From NCBI GenBank assembly GCA_048267245.1, contig JBLWXV010000002.1, forward strand, positions 1,116,001-1,180,000: a stretch of DNA of 64,000 nt, written 5' to 3'. The translations under genes and the position numbers were made by a program. Position 1 is the first letter of the stretch; every line of letters begins with the position of its first letter. Source of the stretch: JBLWXV01 sp048267245. Lineage in GTDB: Bacteria > Bdellovibrionota > Bacteriovoracia > Bacteriovoracales > Bacteriovoracaceae. Below are positions 51,994-60,292 of the stretch, piece after piece. The notes below the pieces were generated by a model. The model was given only the letters and a program-made list of their open reading frames with translations, was not told the origin of the DNA and searched no databases.

Positions 51994-52018
51994 AAATGGG
52001 GCCATGAAGGCCCCATTT
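51994..52018 (-). terminator. Rho-independent terminator of the papain-like gene
   Basis: A 10-bp perfect stem (AAATGGGGCC and complement) with a 5-base loop is followed on the minus strand by a run of T residues. It lies 11 bases after the stop at 52029. Confidence 0.85.
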
Positions 52019-52028
52019 GGTATGTTTT

Positions 52029-53840
52029 TTACAGGTTGAGAAGGTCTCTGAGCGATACATTTGGTTTTTGCTCAACACCTAGGCTTGAGCTTTGAAGCTC
52101 GCGTAGGGTGAGGTCCATCTTCTGCTCGTAGTCGCGCTCAATTTGATTGCGAAGTTTACGCTCAGCTCTGTACCAGTCAAACTTCTCTTCACTTTGACGA
52201 CAGCTCGCGAGGTCACCATTGCTGGTGAGACCCCAACGAAGCTCCACGCAGTGGTAGGGATCAAATGAGAAGTCAAAGATCGATTCAATGGCCTCATCGA
52301 GATTAATCACTACAGTTTCTTTGCTTGAGTTCTTAATTTTAAGTTCACAAGCGCGGGTTTCAGAGAGGTAAGTCTCGGCCAGATCACCTTCAAGATCGAC
52401 TGAGTTGGTGACGATCTTTGGGTCGTTAGCGTTGAAGCGCTTCATGTACTCTTCCGTCTTGGTGCGGGCTTCATGAATACTTGCCTTCAGACGAGCATCG
52501 CGCGAAGGAGTCGAATAGGTTTCCCAATCGCCGTGTGTTCCATAGATATTCTCTGGAAGGCGCGATGGGTGATCTCTTCGATCCATGCCAGATTCGATAG
52601 CCTTTTCTACTGAGTCCACGCGATCTTTCATGTCCATACAAAGGTCGCCAAGCATGATCTTAAGTTCATTGATTGGATCAATTTTTAGATCGCCCAGTGA
52701 GAGCTTCTCGCGAATAAAGTCAAAGTATGAGAGATTCTTTCCATCTTTGACGAATTTCGCGCGCTGAAAGTTCACTCCGGCCACTTCAGGGTAACCTTGG
52801 TAAGTTTGAAGTGAGAAGTCAGCGAGCTGGTCGTTTGTCGTTGGGACATGACGTGGGCCCTCTTCGCGTATTGGTCTAAACTTTAAGAAGCCAGCGCCGC
52901 GAATGATTGGTGATCTAGAGAACTTCTCACCAAATGAAATGCGAGTGAGTGAGTTATCTGGGTGAGCATCAATCAAATAGATACGTCCGTCTTTAGTTAC
53001 CTTGTAGACCATGGCGATATGTCCGGCAGGATCGTAGAGAATTGTACCGGGCTTAATGCCTTCTCGGTCGAGTGTTACGGGATAGGTATCTCTAAAGAGA
53101 GTGCCACTGTCTTGAGCATCAGCATTGATTCTAAAGCTTGCTGTAGAGAGTGACATCACGATCTGATCGAGAATATCGTTGATATTGTCGCCGTTTTTAA
53201 CAATCTTTCTTGAAGTAACCTTATTGCCACTCTTTGAGTAGCGAACGTCTTCGTTTGATGAAGGGCCATTTCCAAGCCCTGCAAGCACTGACATCTGATC
53301 GATAATGGCCTTAACTTCGCGTTCAAGATCGCGAATTTCACTTTTAATAGAAACTCTTGAAAAGAAACCAGCGTTTGCGAGGCGAGCGCGAGCATTGGCC
53401 AGACGAGATCTGGCATCGCGTAGTTGATACTCGAGTGCTCTAAACTGGGCCGAGTCAGTGGCACTCGTTACTTGAGGATCAGCGATGGCCACACCATTTT
53501 GATATGAAAAGGGAAGACCATTCATCCATGCAAAGTAGCCGCGAAGGATATGTGGAAGGTCCGCGCAGTCAGCAAAGATATTGCGAAGGCCACTAGGGTT
53601 TTTCTTAGCGTACATTGGGTTGGCAACTGGGCTTCTCAAGCACTCATCAGTTGTAAAGCAAACGCCTTTTTCTCTTCCTTCTCCAAGCTTGGCAACAAAC
53701 TCTTCAAAGAGCTTCTCGTGAGTGTTGGTCCAAGCCGAGTGTTCCACGTTCCACTTAAGGGAGCGCGTCTGGGCCATGCCAACGTTGGCATATCCACTCA
53801 TACCGATAGCCGCTAGAAGGGCCAGGGTCTTCACTTGCAT
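52029..53840 (-). CDS. Secreted protein with papain/NlpC-like features and coiled coil
   Basis: This 603-residue protein has a Sec signal peptide (about 1-23, VGMA). Cys92 in FADCADLPHILRGYF starts a helix, and about 180 residues later PGTILYDPAGHIAMVYKV carries His274, followed by YLIDAHPD (Asp291). This Cys-His-Asp order with a GHIAMV strand is that of NlpC/P60, CHAP and other papain-like folds. A coiled coil (about 131-185) is inserted between Cys and His. The last 300 residues are charged and helical, without a recognised family. It may cleave peptides or peptidoglycan outside the cell; this is inference. Confidence 0.78.
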   Translation of the reverse strand: MQVKTLALLAAIGMSGYANVGMAQTRSLKWNVEHSAWTNTHEKLFEEFVAKLGEGREKGVCFTTDECLRSPVANPMYAKKNPSGLRNIFADCADLPHILRGYFAWMNGLPFSYQNGVAIADPQVTSATDSAQFRALEYQLRDARSRLANARARLANAGFFSRVSIKSEIRDLEREVKAIIDQMSVLAGLGNGPSSNEDVRYSKSGNKVTSRKIVKNGDNINDILDQIVMSLSTASFRINADAQDSGTLFRDTYPVTLDREGIKPGTILYDPAGHIAMVYKVTKDGRIYLIDAHPDNSLTRISFGEKFSRSPIIRGAGFLKFRPIREEGPRHVPTTNDQLADFSLQTYQGYPEVAGVNFQRAKFVKDGKNLSYFDFIREKLSLGDLKIDPINELKIMLGDLCMDMKDRVDSVEKAIESGMDRRDHPSRLPENIYGTHGDWETYSTPSRDARLKASIHEARTKTEEYMKRFNANDPKIVTNSVDLEGDLAETYLSETRACELKIKNSSKETVVINLDEAIESIFDFSFDPYHCVELRWGLTSNGDLASCRQSEEKFDWYRAERKLRNQIERDYEQKMDLTLRELQSSSLGVEQKPNVSLRDLLNL

Positions 53841-53969
53841 AGAAAATCTCCTACAACTTAAGGATCTAAGTTTAAAAGTTGAATTTTCGGTGTTTTAGCA
53901 GGAGGGAATAAAAATTCTAGAGGTGCGGAAAAGATTACTTGAATTATTTAGGTCCTATGCTCACAAGAC

Positions 53970-54662
53970 CTAATCAAAGGCAAATGAGCGGCATTTTGAG
54001 CGGATTACACTTTGGAGTTTTTGGTCATTTGTGTAGCGCGGGTAGACTTCGTCGTTCTTTTTGTAGAAAAGCTCACTATTTCTAAAGGTACAGCTCTCTC
54101 CACGTGAATTTCTAAAGGTACTGGTGCGCGTGAGGTCCCAGGCAGGAGTGTTACCCAATTTAAAGCCCATATCGAGCATATAGGAGCGATCTAATTCAAT
54201 CTCAACGCCACCTTGATTAGCAGGGTGGACGCCAGTGGCGACTTGAACACTGCCCTCACTTATCTGTGCGAGATCAAGTAGGATGTGGTCAAAGACCAAT
54301 TCGTGACCAGAGACCATGGTGACGACAACATTGTCATTATCTAGGCGAAGATCTAATGGAGCGATTTTTGGGTAAAAGTAGAACACTCGCGCGCCCGTGT
54401 GCGTGGCACTTGGCCCATCTCCAAAGGAATTAAAAACCATCAATTGGCCATCAGAGGTGATCAGGTAGTTGCGGTAGGTGAGGTCATTGATCTTGCGCGA
54501 GCCCACTGAAATATAGCAGGTACCATCTTTAAATTGTCCCGTTTGCAGTCCAAAGTCCAAGTGATTCCAGGCGCGCCACTGACAGACGTCTATCGCCTGG
54601 GCTTTGGGGGCAAAAAGGGAGGTGGTCGCTGCGAGAATCAGTGTTTTTAGAATTGTTTTCAT
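53970..54662 (-). CDS. Secreted protein of unknown function
   Basis: This 230-residue protein has a Sec signal peptide (to about residue 23, PKAQA). The mature part seems beta-rich and contains four cysteines (CQWRAW, TCYIS, SCTFR, KCRSF), probably paired in disulfides. No family is recognised. It lies on the same strand as the papain-like gene 129 bases downstream, and is divergent from the HNH nuclease gene. Confidence 0.75.
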   Translation of the reverse strand: MKTILKTLILAATTSLFAPKAQAIDVCQWRAWNHLDFGLQTGQFKDGTCYISVGSRKINDLTYRNYLITSDGQLMVFNSFGDGPSATHTGARVFYFYPKIAPLDLRLDNDNVVVTMVSGHELVFDHILLDLAQISEGSVQVATGVHPANQGGVEIELDRSYMLDMGFKLGNTPAWDLTRTSTFRNSRGESCTFRNSELFYKKNDEVYPRYTNDQKLQSVIRSKCRSFAFD

Positions 54663-54739
54663 ATTGAAATCATAGGAGAGGAGCCAATTCTATTCAATAA
54701 AAAGGCTTCTAACATTTTCAGACAGGCTATAATAGTGGG

Positions 54740-55060
54740 ATGAAAAAAGGCCGTGCACGCTCACGCAAAAAGAAGATCGAAAAACTCAAGGATAACTCTA
54801 TCTGCTATCTCTGTGGTTTTGAGATAGAGACGGTGGAAGATGCCAGTTGGGATCACATCATACCCCTTTCTAAGGGAGGCAAAGATAGTGAAGATAACTT
54901 GGCGCTCACTCACTACAGCTGCAATAGCGAAAAGGGCGATCTCTCGCCCTTTGTGTACCGTATCTTTCGCTTTTTAAATTTCGCTCTCTTTAAGGTGAGA
55001 CCTGGGCGTCCGTCAAAGCGTCTGGGCGCCCGTGGTGAGTCAGAGGAGAGTGAAAATTAG
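54740..55060 (+). CDS. HNH endonuclease domain protein
   Basis: This 106-residue protein has a zinc-binding CYLCG near residue 24 and WDHIIPLSKGG followed by DNLALTHYSCNSEKGD, a complete HNH motif (His, Asn, second CxxC partner incomplete). Very basic ends fit DNA binding. Stand-alone HNH proteins range from mobile-element nucleases to restriction-type enzymes. No phage or intron context is seen, so the role is open. Confidence 0.87.
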   Translation: MKKGRARSRKKKIEKLKDNSICYLCGFEIETVEDASWDHIIPLSKGGKDSEDNLALTHYSCNSEKGDLSPFVYRIFRFLNFALFKVRPGRPSKRLGARGESEESEN

Positions 55061-55074
55061 TAACTCAGTTAACC

Positions 55075-55533
55075 CTAATAACAATAGAGATCGCCATCTC
55101 CCACTTCGGCCACCATTTCGCCCTTTGAGTTAAAAATTACGCCATACTCATTATCGCCTGGGTAACTCCACACATAGTCATAGGTTTCGTTTGATCCCAT
55201 CTCTCTAAAAGTTTTAATGTGAAGCTCATCATATGTGCTTGGAAAGTGATAGTTGGCCACGATGTAGTCCCAGTTTGATACGCTGGCCAGGTCGTCATCC
55301 TGGTTCTTGGCCACCATCTTATAAACGAGGGCCTTCTCTCGCTCGGTGAATTCCACTCCATCGGTGAGGAACTTTTCGCTCGTGAGGACGTAGTGGCCCT
55401 CTTCGATTTTATCAAAGAGATCAGAACTAGTATCTCCGAAGGATTCACAGCCTGCATAGGCCGGAGTTTGCAGGCTCACTACAAGTAGAGCGCCTAGGGT
55501 AAAAGAGATTAGGCTTGAAAGGTTAGTTCGCAT
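55075..55533 (-). CDS. Small secreted protein of unknown function
   Basis: The ATG at 55533 follows GGAG at a good distance and begins a signal peptide (ISFTLGALLVVSLQTPAYA); a GTG four codons upstream is less likely. The mature part is acidic with cysteines near both ends (GCESFG, LYCY), perhaps forming one disulfide. No family is recognised. It is convergent with the HNH gene. Confidence 0.7.
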   Translation of the reverse strand: MRTNLSSLISFTLGALLVVSLQTPAYAGCESFGDTSSDLFDKIEEGHYVLTSEKFLTDGVEFTEREKALVYKMVAKNQDDDLASVSNWDYIVANYHFPSTYDELHIKTFREMGSNETYDYVWSYPGDNEYGVIFNSKGEMVAEVGDGDLYCY

Positions 55534-55729
55534 ATTAGTCTCCACGATTTAATTGATTGTGGGCGACTTATAGCAGGGTAGAGGAACTAGTTAAAATATA
55601 TTGATCCGATGAACTCTAGCTAATTTTGATATGTAGAAACTTCATACATCATCTAACTTTTATGACCTGACTAGATACTTTAATCCAATTTGGGACTATG
55701 ATGACCCCCTCTCTAGCTAGGAACTTTGT

Positions 55730-56932
55730 GTGAAGAACTTAATCGCACCACTTCTTTTGACTCTCATCTCTTATTCAACCAGCGCCCATGCCCTTCACTG
55801 GGTCTCTTTAAAAGCTCCCAATGTTTTAGTGAGGTCGCAGATCGCCCAAGTGATCCACATCGATAGCATTGTGGATGACCGGGTCTACGCAGTTGTGGGA
55901 GACGCTTCATTTGAAGAACTCAAAGAGAAGTTTGGAAGCCGCATTTTAGAGAGCTATAAACTGCCAGAGACGGCGGTGGCGAAGTCTGTGGCCACCAATG
56001 ACTTTCCTGGTGAAGACGCTATTTACCACACTTACGAAGAGATGGAGACTCTTATGAAGTCTCTAGTTCAAACCTATCCCAAGCTCGCCTCACTCGACTC
56101 GATTGGAAAGAGCAAGTCTGGCCGCAATCTCTACGCTCTAAGCCTTGGGCTAAAGAAAGAATCCACGCAGACGATGGTTCCCACTGTCGCCTATCTCGGT
56201 GCCCACCACGCGCGCGAGCACCTCTCAACTGAAGTGCCTTTGCTCTCGGCGGTGCGCCTCTTAGAAGAGTATGCGACCAGCCCGCGAGTTAAGCAGATTC
56301 TCGATCACCGCCGCCTGATCTTTATTCCCATGGTCAACCCCGATGGCGTCATGTATGACATCCGCGATGGGCGCTACCACTCGTGGAGAAAGAATCACGA
56401 AGAGGGAACTGGCGCTTATGATGGTGTCGACCTCAATCGCAACTATGATCAGAATTGGGCCCGAGGTGGTTCGAGTAGTTATCCCTCTAGTGATATTTAC
56501 CACGGGCCAGGGCCATTTTCTGAGCCTGAGTCCATTGCTATTAAGGAATTTGTGGAGGGCAATGCCGACATTCGCGCCATGATCTCCTTTCACTCTTTTG
56601 GAGAGTTAGTGCTCTACCCATGGAGTGGCTCTTTTGAGACCGTGGGTGGGGCTGACCTAGAGGTTTTTAAGAATTGGGGGGCGAAGATGGCCGCCTCAAA
56701 TGGCTACACCAATCAGCAGTCTTCTGAACTCTATATCTCTACAGGTGATACCTGCGACTGGGCCTATGAAAGTGCCGGCGTCTTCTGTTTTACCTTTGAA
56801 CTCTCGCCCAAGGGCCGTATGAACGGTGGCTTCTATCCTGGGGCGCAGGCGGTGGAAGCTGCTGTAAATCAGAATTATGAGTCAATCCTGCTGCTTGCTG
56901 AACGCGCTCTAGACCCCTACCAAAAGCTCTAG
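55730..56932 (+). CDS. Secreted M14 zinc carboxypeptidase
   Basis: This 400-residue protein starts at GTG, with a signal peptide (to about residue 21, SAHA). An N-terminal region of about 90 residues precedes the M14 domain. Zinc ligands are in GAHHAREHLSTE (HxxE), with the third histidine in SFHSFGE. Substrate-binding GVDLNRNYDQNW and the catalytic glutamate in FTFELSP are present. It removes C-terminal residues from peptides outside the cytoplasm, complementing the two S8 proteases of the window. Confidence 0.94.
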   Translation: MKNLIAPLLLTLISYSTSAHALHWVSLKAPNVLVRSQIAQVIHIDSIVDDRVYAVVGDASFEELKEKFGSRILESYKLPETAVAKSVATNDFPGEDAIYHTYEEMETLMKSLVQTYPKLASLDSIGKSKSGRNLYALSLGLKKESTQTMVPTVAYLGAHHAREHLSTEVPLLSAVRLLEEYATSPRVKQILDHRRLIFIPMVNPDGVMYDIRDGRYHSWRKNHEEGTGAYDGVDLNRNYDQNWARGGSSSYPSSDIYHGPGPFSEPESIAIKEFVEGNADIRAMISFHSFGELVLYPWSGSFETVGGADLEVFKNWGAKMAASNGYTNQQSSELYISTGDTCDWAYESAGVFCFTFELSPKGRMNGGFYPGAQAVEAAVNQNYESILLLAERALDPYQKL

Positions 56933-56957
56933 AACCCCATTAAAAGGGGCCTTTGCT

Positions 56958-56980
56958 GGCCGTCTACTTTTTAGACGGCC
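56958..56980 (+). terminator. Hairpin after the M14 carboxypeptidase gene, terminator-like
   Basis: A 9-bp perfect stem (GGCCGTCTA and complement) with a 5-base loop lies 26 bases after the stop. It lacks a T-run and is followed by C residues, so termination would be weak or need Rho. Confidence 0.45.
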
Positions 56981-57038
56981 CCCCCATTGTTTACAGGGTG
57001 TAATCCCGGTTTTTTTGTTCTCAACATAGAATGAGCAC

Positions 57039-58913
57039 ATGAAAAAACTAATTAAACCCACACTCGCCCTAAGTCTTCTCTTTACTCTATCCCCATCTAT
57101 TTTGATGGCCCAAGCAGATGTCCATGAAGAGCGTCAAAGCTTTACTTCAAAAGCAGCGACGATTCTCTCAGATTCAGAATTTAGTATTAGCTATGAGATG
57201 AGTTTTACGGACCCTTCAAGCCTTGATGGGGCGATGGGGTTTGTGGCGGTTGCCAATTGGTCTACACAAATGAATAACCTGGCCAGCGACGGAAAGGGCA
57301 AGGCTTCAAAATACAACTCACTTTCTAAGACTGAGCAAGAATACTTTAAGAGCAATGATAGAAATGCTTATGAGTCTCTCTCTCTGTCTGAGCAGGCCCA
57401 AGAGCTCGCTAACTTTGTTGGCCAGGAATTAGATGAGGATATCTCCTCTGGAATTATCGCCGCTGAACTGGCCTTGCGCTCGGTGAGAAGTAATCCAACA
57501 AATTGGCAGAATTCACTTTCACAAGTTAAGGATGACCTGAGTTTTGAAGAAAAAATTCATGTGGCCTCTCGCCTAGGTGGAGCATTTCTCTCTGACTACG
57601 ACAACGAGAGAGCAGATGGCAAAGGCCCACATGCTGGTGGCATCGTGAGCATTGAGGAGATGCTTGAGAATTTAAAAAATAATGAAGCAGGCGGCGTTTG
57701 CCGCGATATCGCTCTGGCCCAAGCCCAGGTACTAACAGCTCTTGGGGTTGAAAGAGATAAGGTCTATATTATGGCCTACGCGACCGCGACAGCTCACCAC
57801 GCGATCTTGGCGGTTCAGGACCCAAATAATCCACAAAAAGTTATCACTGTTAATTATGCCGCAACCAATGCAACTACTGGAGTTAGTGGTGGAAGTGCTC
57901 TTCAGGTGGAGGGCAGCCTAACTCATATTGGTGCCTTTACGCGCATCTACGATGTTGAGGGCAAGCCGGTCGAAATCATTACCTCTGAGATAGGACAAAT
58001 CTTAAGAGAGGTGAGTGGCGGCTCTAATAAAGTTGATAGCGTTATGCCCACCTATACTCTTAAAAAAGTTATTCTTAAAACTAAGTGGGCCGAAGGGGTC
58101 CTCTTTGAAGGCGAGTCAACTCTCACAGGAGATCGCTATACTGGTGTTGCTTTTGATCGTGCTTGGTCCTCTGGCGACCTCGTGCACGGCGAGGTAGGCG
58201 TGGCCTTTATCAACCGCGAGGGCAATAAACGAGCGCAGGAGACAGTCGATCAACAGATGCTCTATTTGCGACTTAAGAATTGGCTCGAAAAATCAATGGA
58301 GCTTGGACCAGTAAAGCTTACCGGATTTGGAGGTGTTGAAACTGAGATCACTCTCATGAATACCAAAGTTGTCAGAAGATCTGATGGATATATTAAAGAG
58401 GGTCAGAACGTTGATTCGGTTTTCGGAACTTTTGCCGGTGTGCGCGCTGAAGGGCAGTCAAAAGATGGTTCAACTCGCATCTCAAGTGAATTTAAAGTTG
58501 TTGGCTACGCAAATTTCAAAAATGTAGCGGCGGGCACTGATGGTGGGATGACACTTGATTTTGACTACGCCGCTTGGGAGAGCGAGGTTCAACGGGACTT
58601 CACTCCTAGAGTTGTAGGACGTGGTAAGGTTCAGCTGGTCATGCGCGAAGTAGGCAGCACTGTCAATACATCTATTGGCCTTGGAGATAAGAAGACTGGC
58701 AGTGCCCTTGACTTCAATTACCAAAAGCCTCTTGGAGATATTCCCTTCTTCTTTGAAGGCTCGACCGAGCAGTATGGAGTGAGCGCCAGTAAGAATTGGG
58801 AGCGCAAAAATGCTCGTAGAAAAGGCGCTGGCTCGAAAGCTTCTATTGAGATTAGGCGTGAAAAAGAGACCGGTCGCAGTCAAGGCTGGGTCGGTTTTGA
58901 AATTAAATGGTAA
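57039..58913 (+). CDS. Secreted protein with transglutaminase-like core and beta-rich C-terminus
   Basis: This 624-residue protein has a Sec signal peptide (to about residue 26, MAQA). Residues about 200-275 show a transglutaminase/papain-like core: GGVCRDIALAQAQVL with Cys221, then YATATAHHAILAV with His253/254. The third catalytic residue is not clear. The last 270 residues alternate hydrophobic and polar residues and end in GFEIKW, an aromatic finish that suggests an outer-membrane beta-barrel or another beta-sheet domain. A terminator follows. The function is unknown. Confidence 0.78.
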   Translation: MKKLIKPTLALSLLFTLSPSILMAQADVHEERQSFTSKAATILSDSEFSISYEMSFTDPSSLDGAMGFVAVANWSTQMNNLASDGKGKASKYNSLSKTEQEYFKSNDRNAYESLSLSEQAQELANFVGQELDEDISSGIIAAELALRSVRSNPTNWQNSLSQVKDDLSFEEKIHVASRLGGAFLSDYDNERADGKGPHAGGIVSIEEMLENLKNNEAGGVCRDIALAQAQVLTALGVERDKVYIMAYATATAHHAILAVQDPNNPQKVITVNYAATNATTGVSGGSALQVEGSLTHIGAFTRIYDVEGKPVEIITSEIGQILREVSGGSNKVDSVMPTYTLKKVILKTKWAEGVLFEGESTLTGDRYTGVAFDRAWSSGDLVHGEVGVAFINREGNKRAQETVDQQMLYLRLKNWLEKSMELGPVKLTGFGGVETEITLMNTKVVRRSDGYIKEGQNVDSVFGTFAGVRAEGQSKDGSTRISSEFKVVGYANFKNVAAGTDGGMTLDFDYAAWESEVQRDFTPRVVGRGKVQLVMREVGSTVNTSIGLGDKKTGSALDFNYQKPLGDIPFFFEGSTEQYGVSASKNWERKNARRKGAGSKASIEIRREKETGRSQGWVGFEIKW

Positions 58914-58917
58914 TGTC

Positions 58918-58943
58918 AAAGGGGCGTTCAGCGCCCCTTTTTG
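58918..58943 (+). terminator. Rho-independent terminator
   Basis: A 9-bp stem AAAGGGGCG/CGCCCCTTT with a 5-base loop is followed by T residues, a few bases after the stop of the gene ending at 58913. Confidence 0.8.
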
Positions 58944-58999
58944 ACTGAAATTCTCTCTCATAGCAAAATTGTCCTTATCAACATTTTCAAAGGTAACTC

Positions 59000-59998
59000 A
59001 TGAAACTGATTTGGACACTGATCCTAGCGACCATGCTAGGCGCTTGCGCCTCTGCCCCTAAGGGGGATGTGGCACCTCTCACTCGAGATATTGTAGAATT
59101 TAATTATCCCTACCCAGTCAAATTTCATCAGCTAGAGTCACAGAATACATCTCTAAAAATGGGCTATATGGACGTTGCGGCCAATGGGCCAGAGAAGGGA
59201 GTGATCGTTCTTCTTCACGGCAAGAACTTTAGTGGCTTCTACTTTAAGACTCTCATTGATCACTTTAAAGAGAAGGGTCTGCGCGTAATTGTTCCCGATC
59301 AAATCGGCTTTGGTAAATCGACTAAGCCAATTTCCTATCAATATAGTTTTCATGCACTGGCCACCAATACTCTTGGACTCCTTGAAGCTATTGGCGTTGA
59401 AAAATTTAAGCTATTAGGCCACTCGATGGGTGGCATGCTCGCAACTCGCATCTCACTCATGGCCCCGGAGCGTGTAAGCGAACTCGCCTTGGTCAATCCC
59501 ATTGGACTTGAAGATTGGAAGACAATGCTATCCTATCGCACTGTCGATGAGTGGTATGAGCGCGAGCTTAGAGCAACTGTGGATGGGATGAGAAATTATC
59601 AAAAGAAGAGCTACTACGATGGCGTTTGGAAGCCTGAGTATGAGGAGTTTCTAGCCGTTAATAAAGGCCTGCTGGCCGGTCGCGACTGGCCGCACGTGGC
59701 GATGGTCTCGGCCAAGCTCTACGATATGATCTACACACAACCTGTTTACTATGAGTTTAAAAATCTCAAAGTAAAGACGTTGCTTCTCCTTGGAGATCGC
59801 GATCGCACGGCCCTATTAAAGGACACCGCTAGTAAGGAGCTGCTTCCCAATCTAGGTCGCTATGATCTATTGGGGCCAAAAGTTGTTGCAATGATTCCCA
59901 AGGGAAAGTTAGTTGTCCTTAAAAACCTTGGGCACATGCCCTTTGTTGAAGATCTGGGCAGGACGACTAAGGCGCTTGATCAGTTCTATTTGAAGTAG
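59000..59998 (+). CDS. Alpha/beta hydrolase lipoprotein
   Basis: This 332-residue protein has lipobox LGAC (Cys16). The alpha/beta hydrolase core has an oxyanion LLHGKNFSG, nucleophile Ser142 in GHSMGG, an acid in LLLGDRDRTA and His in NLGHMPFVED. The substrate is unknown; proline iminopeptidase, ester hydrolase and haloalkane dehalogenase-like enzymes share this layout. The location is periplasmic or outer membrane. Confidence 0.9.
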   Translation: MKLIWTLILATMLGACASAPKGDVAPLTRDIVEFNYPYPVKFHQLESQNTSLKMGYMDVAANGPEKGVIVLLHGKNFSGFYFKTLIDHFKEKGLRVIVPDQIGFGKSTKPISYQYSFHALATNTLGLLEAIGVEKFKLLGHSMGGMLATRISLMAPERVSELALVNPIGLEDWKTMLSYRTVDEWYERELRATVDGMRNYQKKSYYDGVWKPEYEEFLAVNKGLLAGRDWPHVAMVSAKLYDMIYTQPVYYEFKNLKVKTLLLLGDRDRTALLKDTASKELLPNLGRYDLLGPKVVAMIPKGKLVVLKNLGHMPFVEDLGRTTKALDQFYLK

Positions 59999-60140
59999 CA
60001 TCACTTGCGAGGGTGCGTTCAGGGGTGGGCATTTTGCTCTGATACTTTCTGAACGTGCCTACGTCCACGCTTTCGTTGGTTGAAAAACCAAAGAGAAGTA
60101 CCCAGCAAATTAAGAGCGCAAGTAAGACCATGTGTTTCAT
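59967..60140 (-). CDS. Possible 57-residue secreted or anchored small protein
   Basis: I found this by hand. The ATG at 60140 follows AGGGG, and the product starts with a hydrophobic signal (MVLLALLICWVLLFGF) and a short polar tail. It overlaps the 3' end of the hydrolase gene on the other strand by 32 bases. No family is recognised. The remaining gap to 60292 shows nothing else. Confidence 0.5.
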   Translation of the reverse strand: MKHMVLLALLICWVLLFGFSTNESVDVGTFRKYQSKMPTPERTLASDATSNRTDQAP

Positions 60141-60292
60141 GAAGCCCCTGTATAGCTTTTGAGATTAGACCATTTTATTCAAGTGAATCCCGAGCGCATC
60201 TTTTATGAATTCACGAGTAGTTAGCGCAAATCTCTTGAGTGAGAAACGCCAATGGCAATGGGCATGTCGGCATTTCCAGGACGAAATTTAGC

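Noticed and set aside
54740..55060. HNH protein as part of a homing intron or phage module
   Set aside because: No interrupted gene, integrase or phage structural gene is nearby.
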